Shown piece after piece: positions 46,280 to 56,716 of a DNA stretch of 64,000 nucleotides. This stretch comes from Planctomycetales bacterium. Its GTDB lineage: Bacteria > Planctomycetota > Planctomycetia > Isosphaerales > Isosphaeraceae. Both the position numbers and the translations under genes were made by a program. The stretch is from the NCBI GenBank assembly GCA_027451885.1, contig DAIDHX010000071.1, forward strand, positions 1 through 64,000. Reading direction: 5' to 3'. Position 1 is the stretch's first letter. Every line of letters starts with the position of its first letter. Below the pieces are notes generated by a model. That model saw nothing but the letters and a program-made list of their open reading frames with translations, was not told the origin of the DNA and made no database searches.

Positions 46280-47275
46280 ATGTCGCGCCGTACCGTGAAT
46301 CAATTGACCCATGGCGACTCGGTAGACGACGTCTTCCTGGTGTCTGACAAGCAGCTCCGCGTGAATCGTCAGGGAGGGCTCTACCTCCATCTCGAGCTGC
46401 GAGATAACACCGGCTGCGTGCAGGGCCGAGTCTGGAATACCACGGAAGATCAGTCCAGGCGGTTTGAGTCCGGCGACTTCTTGCACGTGAAAGGCAAGAT
46501 CCAGCTCTTTCAGGGCTCACTTCAGCTCATCATCAGCCAGTTCGAGACGCTCGATCCTGCCACCATCGACGCCGAGGAGTTCTTGCCTCGCCCGCGCGAA
46601 GACGCCGATCGCATGATAGCCCGGCTGCGCCAGGTCCTCGACAGCATGAGCAATCCCCACCTCCGTGCACTCATCGACTGCTTCCTGATCGACGACGAAT
46701 TCGTGCGGAAGCTGCGCATCGCCCCTGCCGGAATCAAAAATCACCATGCCTACCATGGCGGATTGCTCGAGCACATGGTCTCCGTGCTCAACGTGGCTGA
46801 CCGAATCATGGATCTTTATCCCGAGGTCGACCGCGACGTGCTTCTGACGGGGATTTTTCTCCACGATCTGGCCAAGGTTGACGAGCTTTCATATGACCGC
46901 GGGTTTGGTTACAGCGATGAAGGGCAGTTGATCGGCCATCTCGTGATGGGAGTCGAGATGCTCTCGGAGAAAGCGGCGCGTTGCTCGGACTTGCTGGGCG
47001 AGCCTTTTCCTGCTGAGCTTCTGATGCGTCTGAAGCACATGATCGTGAGCCATCACGGCACCCACGAATTCGGCAGCCCCAAACTGCCGATGACGCTTGA
47101 GGCCGTTGTGCTGCATTACCTGGACAACCTGGACGCCAAGATCCACTCATTCAGCCGCGAGATTCGCGACGATCCCGGGGATTCGAGCTGGACCCCATTT
47201 CATCAAACGCTGGGGCGCAGGCTCTACAAGGGATCGAAGACCGATGAAAAGGACGCGGTGGGTCTCGAGGCCTAG
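46280..47275 (+). CDS. YhaM-like 3'-5' exoribonuclease (OB fold + HD domain)
   Basis: 331 aa. Residues 12-95 form an OB-fold nucleic-acid-binding domain (YLHLELRDNTGCVQGRVWN). Residues about 150-290 are an HD phosphohydrolase domain with NHHAYHGGLLEHM and FLHDLAKVDEL supplying the metal-binding His and Asp residues. This order is that of the YhaM/CBF1 family, whose Firmicute members are manganese-dependent 3'-5' exonucleases acting on RNA and sometimes DNA. The adjacent RNase R gene, 18 bases downstream, supports a role in RNA turnover. The promoter at 46182 probably drives both. Confidence 0.85.
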   Translation: MSRRTVNQLTHGDSVDDVFLVSDKQLRVNRQGGLYLHLELRDNTGCVQGRVWNTTEDQSRRFESGDFLHVKGKIQLFQGSLQLIISQFETLDPATIDAEEFLPRPREDADRMIARLRQVLDSMSNPHLRALIDCFLIDDEFVRKLRIAPAGIKNHHAYHGGLLEHMVSVLNVADRIMDLYPEVDRDVLLTGIFLHDLAKVDELSYDRGFGYSDEGQLIGHLVMGVEMLSEKAARCSDLLGEPFPAELLMRLKHMIVSHHGTHEFGSPKLPMTLEAVVLHYLDNLDAKIHSFSREIRDDPGDSSWTPFHQTLGRRLYKGSKTDEKDAVGLEA

Positions 47276-47293
47276 CTCGAGCATGACCCCACG

Positions 47294-49555
47294 ATGGACG
47301 ACTACGCCGATCGCTTGCTCACCCTTGTGCTGTCTCCGGGGTACACGCCGCTCAAGTTGAAGGCGCTTGCCCGCCGTCTTGAGATCGCGGATGAGGAGCG
47401 TCCCCAGCTTCGAGCCGCGGTGCGCGATCTTGTTCGCGCGGGGAAGGTCGACGTCGGCCGCGACAAAACGATCCGCCTCCCCGATCGGCGAGGTCTCATC
47501 CCGGGAACGTTTCGCCGCTCATCTCGCGGCTTTGGCTTTGTCAAACCCGATGAGGCGAACGCGGGGCGCGGGTCGATCTTTATTCCCTTGAAGGGAGCAC
47601 GTGACGCCGCGACCGGCGACCGAGTGCTCGTGAAGCTCGTGCGCCGCGGCCGTCGACCAGGCGAAAGCGACGAGGGCCGCGTGGTCCGCGTGGAGTCGCG
47701 GGGAGCAGGCTCGTTTGTGGGCGTGTATCGCGAGCGCGGCGGAACGGGATACGTCACCGTTGATGGCGGGCTGTTTCGTGACCCAATCCCCGTGGGAGAT
47801 CCAGGCGCGAAGGGCGTCAAGCCGGAAGACAAGGTCGTGATCGAGCTCGCGCGCTATCCCACGCACGAGCGCGAAGGCGAAGGCGTGATCGTGGAGATTC
47901 TGGGCCCACGGGGCGCGCCCGGGGTCGACACCCTCTCGGTCATCCGCGCCTTCAATTTACCCGATCGCTTTTCTGACGAAGCACTCGCCGAAGCGCGCGA
48001 ACAGGCCAGGCTTTTCGACGAGGAGCAGCTCGACGGCAGGCTCGACCTGCGCTTGACCCCCACGATCACGATCGACCCGGCAACCGCGCGTGACTTCGAC
48101 GACGCCATTTCGCTCGACCGCGATCACAATGGCTACTACAACCTCGCGGTACATATTGCCGATGTCTCTCACTTCGTTCCCGCTGGCTCGCCACTCGACC
48201 GCGAGGCCCGCGAACGCGGCACGAGTGTTTATCTGCCCGATGTCGTGATCCCGATGCTCCCGGAACTGATCTCGAACAATCTGGCGAGCTTGCAAGCCGA
48301 TCGGACCCGCTTCACCGTGAGCGTGTTCATGGAGTTTAATTGCGACGGAGTGCTGACCAGCCGGCGCTTCGGCCGGTCCGCGATCAAGGTGGATCGCCGC
48401 TTCTCCTACGAGCAAGTGATGGAGTTCTTCGCTCATCCCGAAACTCCGCCGGCGGATCTCTCAGCGGAGATCATCGGGATGCTCACCCTCATGCGCGGAC
48501 TGGCCGCCAGGCTCCGCGCGCGCAGATTCACGCGCGGCTCGCTCGAGCTGACCTTGCCTGAAGTTGAGATCGACCTCGAGTCTGGTCGCGTCGCGGGCGC
48601 CCACCTGGCCATTCAGGACGAGAGCCACCAACTGATCGAGGAATTCATGCTGGCCGCCAACGAAGCCGTTGCGGCCGAGCTCCACGAACGCCAGATCGCC
48701 TTCATCCGCCGCTCGCATCCAGATCCAGACCCATTTAAACTTGATGATTTCGCAGAGTTCGTGCGCGGGCTAGGGCTCAAGCTCGACTTGCCCCAAAGCC
48801 GCTTCGAGCTCCAGAGGATCCTGAGCGAGACCAAGGGTCAGCCCGAGGAATATGCAGTCCACTTCGCCCTGCTTCGCAGCCTGAAGCAAGCGCGCTATAC
48901 CACCGAACCGGAAGGGCATTACGCGCTCGCGAGCGATACCTACTGCCATTTCACCTCGCCGATTCGGCGCTATCCGGATCTGACGGTTCATCGTCAGCTC
49001 GTCGCGCTCCTGGCAGGGGAGACGCCACGGCTCAAGCTCGATCAGGCCGCCGCGCTCGCCGAGCACTGCACCAAAACCGAGCGCAGAGCACAGGCAGCCG
49101 AGCGCGATCTCGTGCGAATTAAGCTGCTAACACATTTGCTAGACCACGTGGGCGACTCTTTTCACGCGGTCGTGGTCGGCGTCGAAGAGTTCGGGCTCTT
49201 CTGCCGTCTCATCGAGCTCCCCGTGGAAGGGCTCGTCCATATCACAACGCTTACTGAGGATTACTACTATCTCGAACCCGGTACCCACACTCTCGTGGGA
49301 CGCCGAGGAGGCTCACGCAGGCGACTGGGAGACCGTCTAATCGTCCGAGTGGCACGCGTTGACGTCGATCGCCGCCAGCTCGATCTCGTGCTCGACGAAC
49401 CCGCACCTCAGGCGAGTCGCCCTGGCACAATTCGAAAACCGGCTACAACCGAATCACGCCCTCATCCCCGGCTCGCTCGCCCAGCTCACCCAAAGTCGCG
49501 AGGCCCCTTCAAAGCCTTGCCACACCCTAAAAAGAAAAAGCGACGGCATCGCTAG
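47294..49555 (+). CDS. rnr: Ribonuclease R
   Basis: 753 aa. Processive 3'-5' exoribonuclease able to digest structured RNA. Domain order is canonical: a winged-helix-like N-terminus (1-65), a cold-shock/OB region (about 65-210, GFGFVKPDEA), the RNB catalytic domain near 230-580 with TIDPATARDFDDAIS (metal-binding Asp cluster) and YCHFTSPIRRYPDL, and an S1 domain at about 615-700. The Lys/Arg-rich tail (PKKKKRRHR) is typical of RNase R. It follows yhaM by 18 bases on the same strand. Confidence 0.95.
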   Translation: MDDYADRLLTLVLSPGYTPLKLKALARRLEIADEERPQLRAAVRDLVRAGKVDVGRDKTIRLPDRRGLIPGTFRRSSRGFGFVKPDEANAGRGSIFIPLKGARDAATGDRVLVKLVRRGRRPGESDEGRVVRVESRGAGSFVGVYRERGGTGYVTVDGGLFRDPIPVGDPGAKGVKPEDKVVIELARYPTHEREGEGVIVEILGPRGAPGVDTLSVIRAFNLPDRFSDEALAEAREQARLFDEEQLDGRLDLRLTPTITIDPATARDFDDAISLDRDHNGYYNLAVHIADVSHFVPAGSPLDREARERGTSVYLPDVVIPMLPELISNNLASLQADRTRFTVSVFMEFNCDGVLTSRRFGRSAIKVDRRFSYEQVMEFFAHPETPPADLSAEIIGMLTLMRGLAARLRARRFTRGSLELTLPEVEIDLESGRVAGAHLAIQDESHQLIEEFMLAANEAVAAELHERQIAFIRRSHPDPDPFKLDDFAEFVRGLGLKLDLPQSRFELQRILSETKGQPEEYAVHFALLRSLKQARYTTEPEGHYALASDTYCHFTSPIRRYPDLTVHRQLVALLAGETPRLKLDQAAALAEHCTKTERRAQAAERDLVRIKLLTHLLDHVGDSFHAVVVGVEEFGLFCRLIELPVEGLVHITTLTEDYYYLEPGTHTLVGRRGGSRRRLGDRLIVRVARVDVDRRQLDLVLDEPAPQASRPGTIRKPATTESRPHPRLARPAHPKSRGPFKALPHPKKKKRRHR

Positions 49556-49590
49556 AATTCTGGCTAAAACGCCCGAACCCCCTGGTCCTC

Positions 49591-49893
49591 TCAGGCGCAC
49601 TCGCTCTCGAATTCCAACAACTTCCGCCTGATTTGCTCCCACTCTGGAAGCTCCACCAGCAACGGCTGCTCAAGCTCCAGCCCATCCTGGATCCAGAGAT
49701 ACCACCGCTGGCAAGCAAGGCATACACCCAGCAGATTGCCCGGTTGGGTCTCATCCGGCTGGTGAAAATCCAGCGGTTCCTGACACGCCGGACATTCGAC
49801 CAGGGGTGAATCCGTATCCGTATCCACTGGGTAGGCCGACATCGAAAAGGCGAACGTCGTCAGGCGCCGATTCGTGGCGCGGAAGGGCAACAT
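49591..49893 (-). CDS. Small zinc-ribbon-like protein
   Basis: About 100 aa from the ATG at 49893, which has AAGGAGG six bases upstream. Two CxxC pairs (ECPACQ near residue 34 and VCLACQ near 57) suggest one zinc site. Trp, Tyr and acidic residues dominate the rest (WYLWIQDGLELEQPLLVELPEW). I do not recognise the family. It is convergent with rnr, 35 bases away, so it is transcribed independently. The in-frame ATG at 49944 lacks a ribosome-binding site. Confidence 0.65.
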   Translation of the reverse strand: MLPFRATNRRLTTFAFSMSAYPVDTDTDSPLVECPACQEPLDFHQPDETQPGNLLGVCLACQRWYLWIQDGLELEQPLLVELPEWEQIRRKLLEFESECA

Positions 49894-50280
49894 CGATCCC
49901 TCCTTGTTCGACTCAACATCCAGATTAACTGCCGCATCTTCCAACCCTACGACGAATTTGGGGCTCCTCAGATTTAGTTAAGCGTCGTGACCGCTTAATG
50001 ATCATAGTCCTCTCTTATAGCAATGCAATAAGGAAAAGACGAAATAAAAGGCGTCTGAAAAGGTTACGCCATATATTGCCACATGGAAGCTGAGTGAAAC
50101 AGGTGCTGGAGAGAACCTGGGAATACGAACGGACAGCCACAAGCTGCGGTGTTCGCCACCAGGAGTGACTGTCGATTCTGGCTTCCCAAGATTCGCGAAG
50201 ACGGACAGAATTCGACTTCCTCGAGGGATGAGGCGCGGGTCGATTTCGATCCCCGTGGATGTCTGCAAGGAGTAATAGCC
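49894..50280. other. AT-rich divergent intergenic region
   Basis: 387 bases between the zinc-ribbon gene and the HEAT-repeat gene, clearly more AT-rich than its surroundings (notably 49970-50095). It contains the inverted repeat at 49978-49998. No promoter of good quality was found. An AAGGAG at about 50264 serves the plus-strand gene. Confidence 0.5.
49978..49998. repeat. Inverted repeat, possible operator
   Basis: TTAAGCG and CGCTTAA flank seven bases, a perfect 7-bp dyad in an AT-rich region between divergent genes. It is suitable for a dimeric repressor, but no cognate regulator gene is adjacent. Confidence 0.4.
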
Positions 50281-51234
50281 ATGGATGGATGGTCTTTTGG
50301 AGTGAAGTTTGGAACGATCGTCGCTGGTGTGTTTGCGACGAGCTTTGGATCACTGCAAGCCCAGACGATTGAGAGAAATACGACGATTACCGGCCCTCGC
50401 GGGCGTTCGGTTGAACGCCAGGTTGAGATACAGCGAACGCCTGGAGGGATCGAGCGTGAGCTGAAGATCACGCGTCCTGGGGGAACGTTCGAGCGTCAGG
50501 TCCAGATCCAGCGTATCCCTGGTCCTGGTGGGTTTCGCCCTGGCCCGATGTTCCGTGGCGGCTGGGGTCCTCCTGGCCCGGTGATCCTGGCCCAGCCGGC
50601 GCCTTTCGTGGGCCTGGGGCTGGTCGGGGCGCCCATGCTCAATTTTTCGTTCGGCGGCGGAGGCATGATGGGCCCCGTGGCACCCGTTCCTCCTGTTGCG
50701 CCCGCGCCGCCGCCGGATCAGGTGGCGATCGAGACCCAGCGCCTCCAGAGTTTCTACTCCGGCACCCGGAAAGAAGCAGCCTATGCGCTTGGTAGGCTCC
50801 ACGATCCGCGGGCAACACCTTCGTTGATCAACGCGCTTAAACATGATTATTTCAAGGATGTGCGTGTCGCATCTGCGATAGCACTCGGTGAAATCGGCGG
50901 GTCGGACGCCGCGGTGGCTCTCGAACGGGCTGCGATTTACGACCACAAGGACGACGTGAAGCGTGCGGCCAGGACAGCGCTTGAGCGGTTAAATGCGCGT
51001 ACCACGGCTGCGGCAGCGGCCGCCAGGGCCGCTCGGCCTCTGGCACGCGTCCCCGCGCCACGACCTGCGCCTCCGCCTTCAACGCCGGGCGGCTCGCCCT
51101 TTACGCCCGAATCAGCCCGCCGGGCGTTTGGTGTGCCGCCGGCTCAGTCGATCGGCGAACCCGCGGCAGCCGCACCGGCGCAGGACGAGACACCGCCGCC
51201 GCCACCAACTCCCGTTGGGCCAGGTGCACGCTAG
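50281..51234 (+). CDS. Exported HEAT-repeat protein with low-complexity flanks
   Basis: 317 aa. A signal peptide spans about 1-28 (ending SLQA). Residues 30-80 contain imperfect repeats (RSVERQVEIQRTPGG, GTFERQVQIQRIPGP). A Gly/Pro-rich stretch follows, then two or three HEAT-type helical repeats at about 160-240 (RKEAAYALGRLHDPRATPSLINALK; RVASAIALGEIGGSDAAVALERA). The C-terminal 80 residues are Ala/Pro-rich. HEAT repeats usually mediate protein binding; an envelope scaffold is a guess. The start at 50281 has AAGGAG about 10 bases upstream. A strong hairpin lies just past the stop. Confidence 0.72.
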   Translation: MDGWSFGVKFGTIVAGVFATSFGSLQAQTIERNTTITGPRGRSVERQVEIQRTPGGIERELKITRPGGTFERQVQIQRIPGPGGFRPGPMFRGGWGPPGPVILAQPAPFVGLGLVGAPMLNFSFGGGGMMGPVAPVPPVAPAPPPDQVAIETQRLQSFYSGTRKEAAYALGRLHDPRATPSLINALKHDYFKDVRVASAIALGEIGGSDAAVALERAAIYDHKDDVKRAARTALERLNARTTAAAAAARAARPLARVPAPRPAPPPSTPGGSPFTPESARRAFGVPPAQSIGEPAAAAPAQDETPPPPPTPVGPGAR

Positions 51235-51243
51235 GGGAGAATG

Positions 51244-51270
51244 AGCGGCGGAGCAGAGGTCTCCGCCGCT
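51244..51270. terminator. Hairpin between convergent genes
   Basis: AGCGGCGGAG and CTCCGCCGCT form a perfect ten-pair stem with a seven-base loop, nine bases past the HEAT-gene stop and directly abutting the GT39 stop codon. It lacks T-runs, so its terminating strength is uncertain. Confidence 0.6.
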
Positions 51271-53010
51271 CTAGTTCGCGTTCGGCCAGGGATTCTGCTT
51301 GTAGTTGGCAAGCCCGCGGTAGTCGTTGCAGATGGCGATATCCCACGCTCCGACCACGAGTCCGTTCTCTTCAACCGCCAGCCGCTCGATCGACTCCATC
51401 GACGCAAACACGCCCTTTTTCACCATCTGATTCGAGAAACTTGGCGGCATGTTGGCGTCGTCGATCAGGATGCCGACACGTCCCTTGAAGGCTTCATAAT
51501 CCAGCCGTGGATTGGGGCGCCAGAGGTCATGCTGGCAAACCGGGTCTGGCGTCATACCGTAATTCCAGCCCAGGCAGTATGTCTCTGGCTGGCCGGCCAG
51601 TTGGAATTCCAGCGTGGCGGTGAGAGCGTATGTCGTGGTGAGTACGAACGGATTCTCGCCGCGCGCGCGGAGCTGGGCGAGCTTCTGGTCAATGACGCGG
51701 GCGAGCTCCTTGTGTCCGCGCATTCTGCAGGTGGGATCAACGAGGCGGAGTGGGGCAGGCCAGCGCTTGGTGGGGGCAGGTATCACTCGTGCCAGGAGTG
51801 GAAAGGTCCACTCGGTGTGATGCAGCACCACGATCACGCCGAGCGAGACGCACCAGGCTGCCACCCATCCCCTGGCGTTGCCGCCGCCGTGAGCCAGGAT
51901 TCGTTCTCCCTTCAGACCCATCAAAATCAGCAGGGGAATGTATCCAGGCACCATCCAGTTGAGCTCGGATTCACCGAGGACGCTTGCGCCCAGGCAAGCC
52001 GCCCAGACAACAGCCCAGATGCAGAGCAGATAGACAATTTGCGGGCTCTGGCTTGCGGATGCCAGAGGGGCGTCCGCGTTCTTCTGCTGACCACGCATGA
52101 CGAGCTTGATCGATGAGACGATTGCCAGGAGCGCCAGGAACCACCAGGCGATTCCGAGTGCGAGAATCTCGCCCCCCAGAAACGAGATCAGGGGACCAAT
52201 CGAGCCCCAGACGGAGTGTTCCGCGAATCCCAGTCGATCCGCAAGCTGAGCGAACGCCACCCAGTGATTCATCGCGTTCCAGATCACGATTGGGGCCAGG
52301 CCAAGAACCACGCCAATCGTGCACATGAGCCAGAACCCAGGACGGAGCAGGGCAGATCGGCGTGAACGATCGAGGAGTAAAAACAGGCCGATCGCGGCGG
52401 GAAGCGCGAGCATCGTGTACTTGGCCAGGATGCCGATTGCCACGAGAAAACCAGTGAAGATCCAGGCTCCTGGCCGATTATCGCGCCAGGCTCGGTAGGC
52501 CCAGAGCGTTGCCCAGGTCCACGCGCAGACCAGTGGCGTATCGCTCGTGGCCAGGATTGCTCCCACCATCAGGGCAGGGATCACCGGCATCAGAAAAACG
52601 GCGATGGCTGCCGCCCGAGGTCGTGCGAAAAGCTCGAGCGCGAGTCGGTAAACGCCCCACGCGGTCAAGCCTCCCAGCAGAATCGAGGAGATCCGGATCG
52701 CGAACATGGTGTCGGTTGTGGATCCGGGCGAAACCAGGCGAGCGAGCTCCGTGCTCAGGCGAATCAACCAGGCGCTCAGTGGGCCCCGCGTGAAGTAGCT
52801 CAGATCGAGCCTGCGCGACCAGGACCAGTACTCGGCCTCGTCCCCAGCGAGATCCCAATCGCAGCCGACCAGCAGGAACACGATCTGGAGGGTCATCGCC
52901 CCCAGGATGACCCCAGTCACCAGGGTCGACCAGGAAAGGCCCCTCGAGTGCGCTGGCGAGGGTGGAACGAATAACTTCCGCTTCGTGACCGACTGCGTAA
53001 TCAGTGACAT
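51271..53010 (-). CDS. GT39-like membrane glycosyltransferase
   Basis: About 579 aa with eleven or so hydrophobic helices. The first periplasmic loop carries CDWDLAGDEAEYWSWSRRLDLSYFTRGPLSAWLIR, the Asp-Glu and Tyr motif layout of ArnT/PMT enzymes. A second acidic site (LATSDTPLVCAW) lies near helix 4. The last 180 residues are soluble and include a proline-rich basic loop. It would transfer a lipid-linked sugar at the outer face of the inner membrane; the acceptor is unknown. The start at 53010 is preceded by GGGGGT; the longer frame to 53070 is less likely. Confidence 0.82.
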   Translation of the reverse strand: MSLITQSVTKRKLFVPPSPAHSRGLSWSTLVTGVILGAMTLQIVFLLVGCDWDLAGDEAEYWSWSRRLDLSYFTRGPLSAWLIRLSTELARLVSPGSTTDTMFAIRISSILLGGLTAWGVYRLALELFARPRAAAIAVFLMPVIPALMVGAILATSDTPLVCAWTWATLWAYRAWRDNRPGAWIFTGFLVAIGILAKYTMLALPAAIGLFLLLDRSRRSALLRPGFWLMCTIGVVLGLAPIVIWNAMNHWVAFAQLADRLGFAEHSVWGSIGPLISFLGGEILALGIAWWFLALLAIVSSIKLVMRGQQKNADAPLASASQSPQIVYLLCIWAVVWAACLGASVLGESELNWMVPGYIPLLILMGLKGERILAHGGGNARGWVAAWCVSLGVIVVLHHTEWTFPLLARVIPAPTKRWPAPLRLVDPTCRMRGHKELARVIDQKLAQLRARGENPFVLTTTYALTATLEFQLAGQPETYCLGWNYGMTPDPVCQHDLWRPNPRLDYEAFKGRVGILIDDANMPPSFSNQMVKKGVFASMESIERLAVEENGLVVGAWDIAICNDYRGLANYKQNPWPNAN

Positions 53011-53250
53011 ATTACCCCCAGCCGTCCGTAGCTCCCGAAGTCGTTTGGCAATCCGCCATTCCGCCTGCACTCACGAATCAGCGATCGAGACGCGCGGGCG
53101 TGACCTAGGGGGCAATATCTCTTTTATCGTCGAACTAAACGGGATTGATCAAGCCGATCAGGGCTTGGTCTCGGCGAAGTCTCGCCAGCTCGTGGCGGCC
53201 TCCTGGTGCTCCCTCGCGGAGCCAGCGTGATGGAAACGGAAAGCGGTGTT

Positions 53251-54549
53251 TTAGTCGAGGTCTCGCAAGGGGTTCAAGACCAGTCCGGTCAGAAGCTTGG
53301 GATAAAAGTAAGTACTCTTGGGTGGCATCGTCTCGAGTTGGGAAGCGATCTTCTCAACGTGTGCCATCCGGGCAGGTGGAACGAGGCAGACGAGGTCGGA
53401 CCCCTTGGCCGCAACATCGGCCGCAACTTCCGCGAGCGAATGGACATAGCGGCACGTGGGCGTTCCGAGCGGCTTGAGCAGGTGATTGAGCACAAGCACA
53501 TGCAGAACGCTGACTCCCAGGTCGCGCCAGTCGGGTGAGTGTTCCGGGGCGAGCTTATCCATTGTGACGTCGGAGCGGAGCCGAGCCGTGATCCACTCGG
53601 AGTCGCTGAGCGTGCCGAATCCGAGAACATCCTGGTCCCCGCCGTGCTCGATGAGTTCCCACGCGGCCTTGCAGCCGGCCTCGCCGCGCCCAGCCGACTT
53701 GACCTCAAACTCATTCGAAAGCCGTTCCGCGAGCGTCCTGGAATCGAGCCCGGCAAATCCCGAGACCAAACGGTGGGTGGGCAAGATCAAGAGTCCGGGA
53801 TCGCTCATGCCCACAAGCATCATCATGCAGAAGCGGGCGGGGTCGTCGCTGGAAAGCGCGCCCGCGTCGGCGCGTTCCTCGGCATACTTGAGGCCGGTCT
53901 CGTAGCGATGGTGGCCGTCGGCGATGAAGATCGAGCGATCCGCCATGAGGCCGCTCACGAGCGTGTGCACCTCGGGATTGGTCACTGGCCAGAGCTGGTT
54001 CGCAACACCGAGATGGTCGTGTGCCACAAGTGGTGGCTGTGACCGGCCCTTTTCCACCGCGGCCTGCACTGCACCTTCGGGGTCTGGGAACAGCCCGAAG
54101 ATCGGGCTTAGATTGAAACCCGTGGCCTTGTAAAGCGCAAGGCGATCGGCCTTGGGACCTGAAAGCGTTTGTTCGTGAGGGAAGATGCGTCCCTTGCCGA
54201 ATGGCTCCAGCCGAACCCGTGCCAGAAATCCCTTGCGGGTGTACTCGGCGCCATCGACCTTGAACGTTTGGTGGTAGACATAAAGCGAGGAAGCCGAATC
54301 CTGCCTGAGCACGCCGCCGCGGAGCCATTCGCGCAGGAGGCGTGAGGCGCGGGTGTAGCGATCGCCCGGGGAATCGCCGGGCTCGTCGCGGTTGAGCTCG
54401 AGCCGGATCACGTTGTACGGACTGGCCTGGTAGAGCCGCTCCTGGAGCGGAGCGTCGATCACGTCGTACGGCGGCGCAACCTGGTCGGAAAGAGCGCCCA
54501 CGCGCGCAACATCGTACCGGACTCCAGGAAATGGTCGAACCTCAGGCAT
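53251..54549 (-). CDS. DUF1015-family protein
   Basis: 432 aa. The conserved pattern of DUF1015 is clear from the first residues: PFPGVRYD, VAPPYDVID, NVIRLELNRD, then RIFPHEQTLSGPKADRLAL, FIADGHHRYETGLKYAEE and the C-terminal FLVPP-like LVCLVPPARM. The family is widespread, and its members are believed to be enzymes of unassigned activity; the paired His of DGHHRYET look like catalytic or metal-binding residues. It lies next to ahcY on the same strand with a gap of about 107 bases. No function should be inferred from that. Confidence 0.85.
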   Translation of the reverse strand: MPEVRPFPGVRYDVARVGALSDQVAPPYDVIDAPLQERLYQASPYNVIRLELNRDEPGDSPGDRYTRASRLLREWLRGGVLRQDSASSLYVYHQTFKVDGAEYTRKGFLARVRLEPFGKGRIFPHEQTLSGPKADRLALYKATGFNLSPIFGLFPDPEGAVQAAVEKGRSQPPLVAHDHLGVANQLWPVTNPEVHTLVSGLMADRSIFIADGHHRYETGLKYAEERADAGALSSDDPARFCMMMLVGMSDPGLLILPTHRLVSGFAGLDSRTLAERLSNEFEVKSAGRGEAGCKAAWELIEHGGDQDVLGFGTLSDSEWITARLRSDVTMDKLAPEHSPDWRDLGVSVLHVLVLNHLLKPLGTPTCRYVHSLAEVAADVAAKGSDLVCLVPPARMAHVEKIASQLETMPPKSTYFYPKLLTGLVLNPLRDLD

Positions 54550-54656
54550 CGGGCGTCCCTTTCAGCTACGCAATCAAGTCGCCAGTCGGGGAGAAACCAA
54601 ACGAGCGAAGCGCGCGGCCTGCACCACGCGCTCCGCGATCCGAAAACGCGTGGGAA

Positions 54657-56021
<1,365 letters not shown>

Positions 56022-56142
56022 TCAAAAGGACAGGAAAAACGAGACTGTTGCACGATCGGCCGCGAGCACGCTCGCCGTCCGGCCGCACCCATCCCGTACA
56101 AACAAACAAGCAAGCTTAGCTCAGGTTAGAACGCGCCTGGGC

Positions 56143-56484
56143 TCACTGAGCCCTTCTGAGTGCAGGCAATAGCTTGAGCGCCTTGCGACGCTCCCAATCC
56201 TGCCAGTCGCGGAGACCGGACTCGGCGCGTGTCTCCGCGTCCTCGAGCAGGCGAGAGATCACCGCGCCATAAGCCCGCGCCTGGGTTGGCGCGGCCAGAA
56301 TCGCCCGCGCAGCCAGCCTCTCGAACCGATCCCAGTCCGATTCCGGCATCGCCAGCCGCACCACCCGACTAATCCACTCCTCGGGAAGCGGAGGATGAAG
56401 CGGACGCAAACCCCGCTCCTGATCAGGCGCTCGACGCCGACCAAGCCGATCCTGATCCATCTCCATACCCCCCACGCACACCAT
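56143..56484 (-). CDS. Hypothetical protein, helical
   Basis: About 113 aa. It has an Arg/Asp-rich N-terminus and predicted amphipathic helices (WDRFERLAARAILAA, AYGAVISRLLEDAETRAE, LRDWQDWERRKALKLL). No cysteines or motifs identify it. The frame is open to 56526, but a TTGACA-17-TAACAC promoter-like sequence at 56505-56533 would start transcription near 56498. A start at 56484 (preceded by GAGGGT), or at 56466 or 56460, is therefore more likely. It is divergent from the EF-P-like gene. Coding status is moderately supported. Confidence 0.5.
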   Translation of the reverse strand: MVCVGGMEMDQDRLGRRRAPDQERGLRPLHPPLPEEWISRVVRLAMPESDWDRFERLAARAILAAPTQARAYGAVISRLLEDAETRAESGLRDWQDWERRKALKLLPALRRAQ

Positions 56485-56504
56485 ACCCTCAAACTCAGGA
56501 TGAT

Positions 56505-56533
56505 GTGTTATCACGTGCGTACACATGTGTCAA
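56505..56533 (-). promoter_or_regulatory. Possible promoter for the 113-aa hypothetical gene
   Basis: Minus strand TTGACA (perfect), 17-base spacer, TAACAC (weak -10). It also contains the palindrome ACACATGTGT at 56521-56530. Confidence 0.4.
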
Positions 56534-56630
56534 GCCGTCTGCGAAGCCCGGCCGACATCGTGTGAAATCTGTTGCTCCAGGACAACGCACAGGTGCGCCC
56601 GATGTTCCGCGACCTTTGCAACGCGGGATT

Positions 56631-56660
56631 TTGACCCCTGCCGCTGGTCGCCGGTAAAAT
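56631..56660 (+). promoter_or_regulatory. Sigma-70-type promoter for efpL
   Basis: TTGACC (56631-56636), 18-base spacer, TAAAAT (56655-56660). Transcription would begin near 56667, 50 bases before the GTG start, which argues against the upstream start at 56525. Confidence 0.6.
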
Positions 56661-56716
56661 CGCATGACGTCTTTGAACCCCCACTTGCTCTCGTCTCGCA
56701 GAAAGGCCTCGACGCC

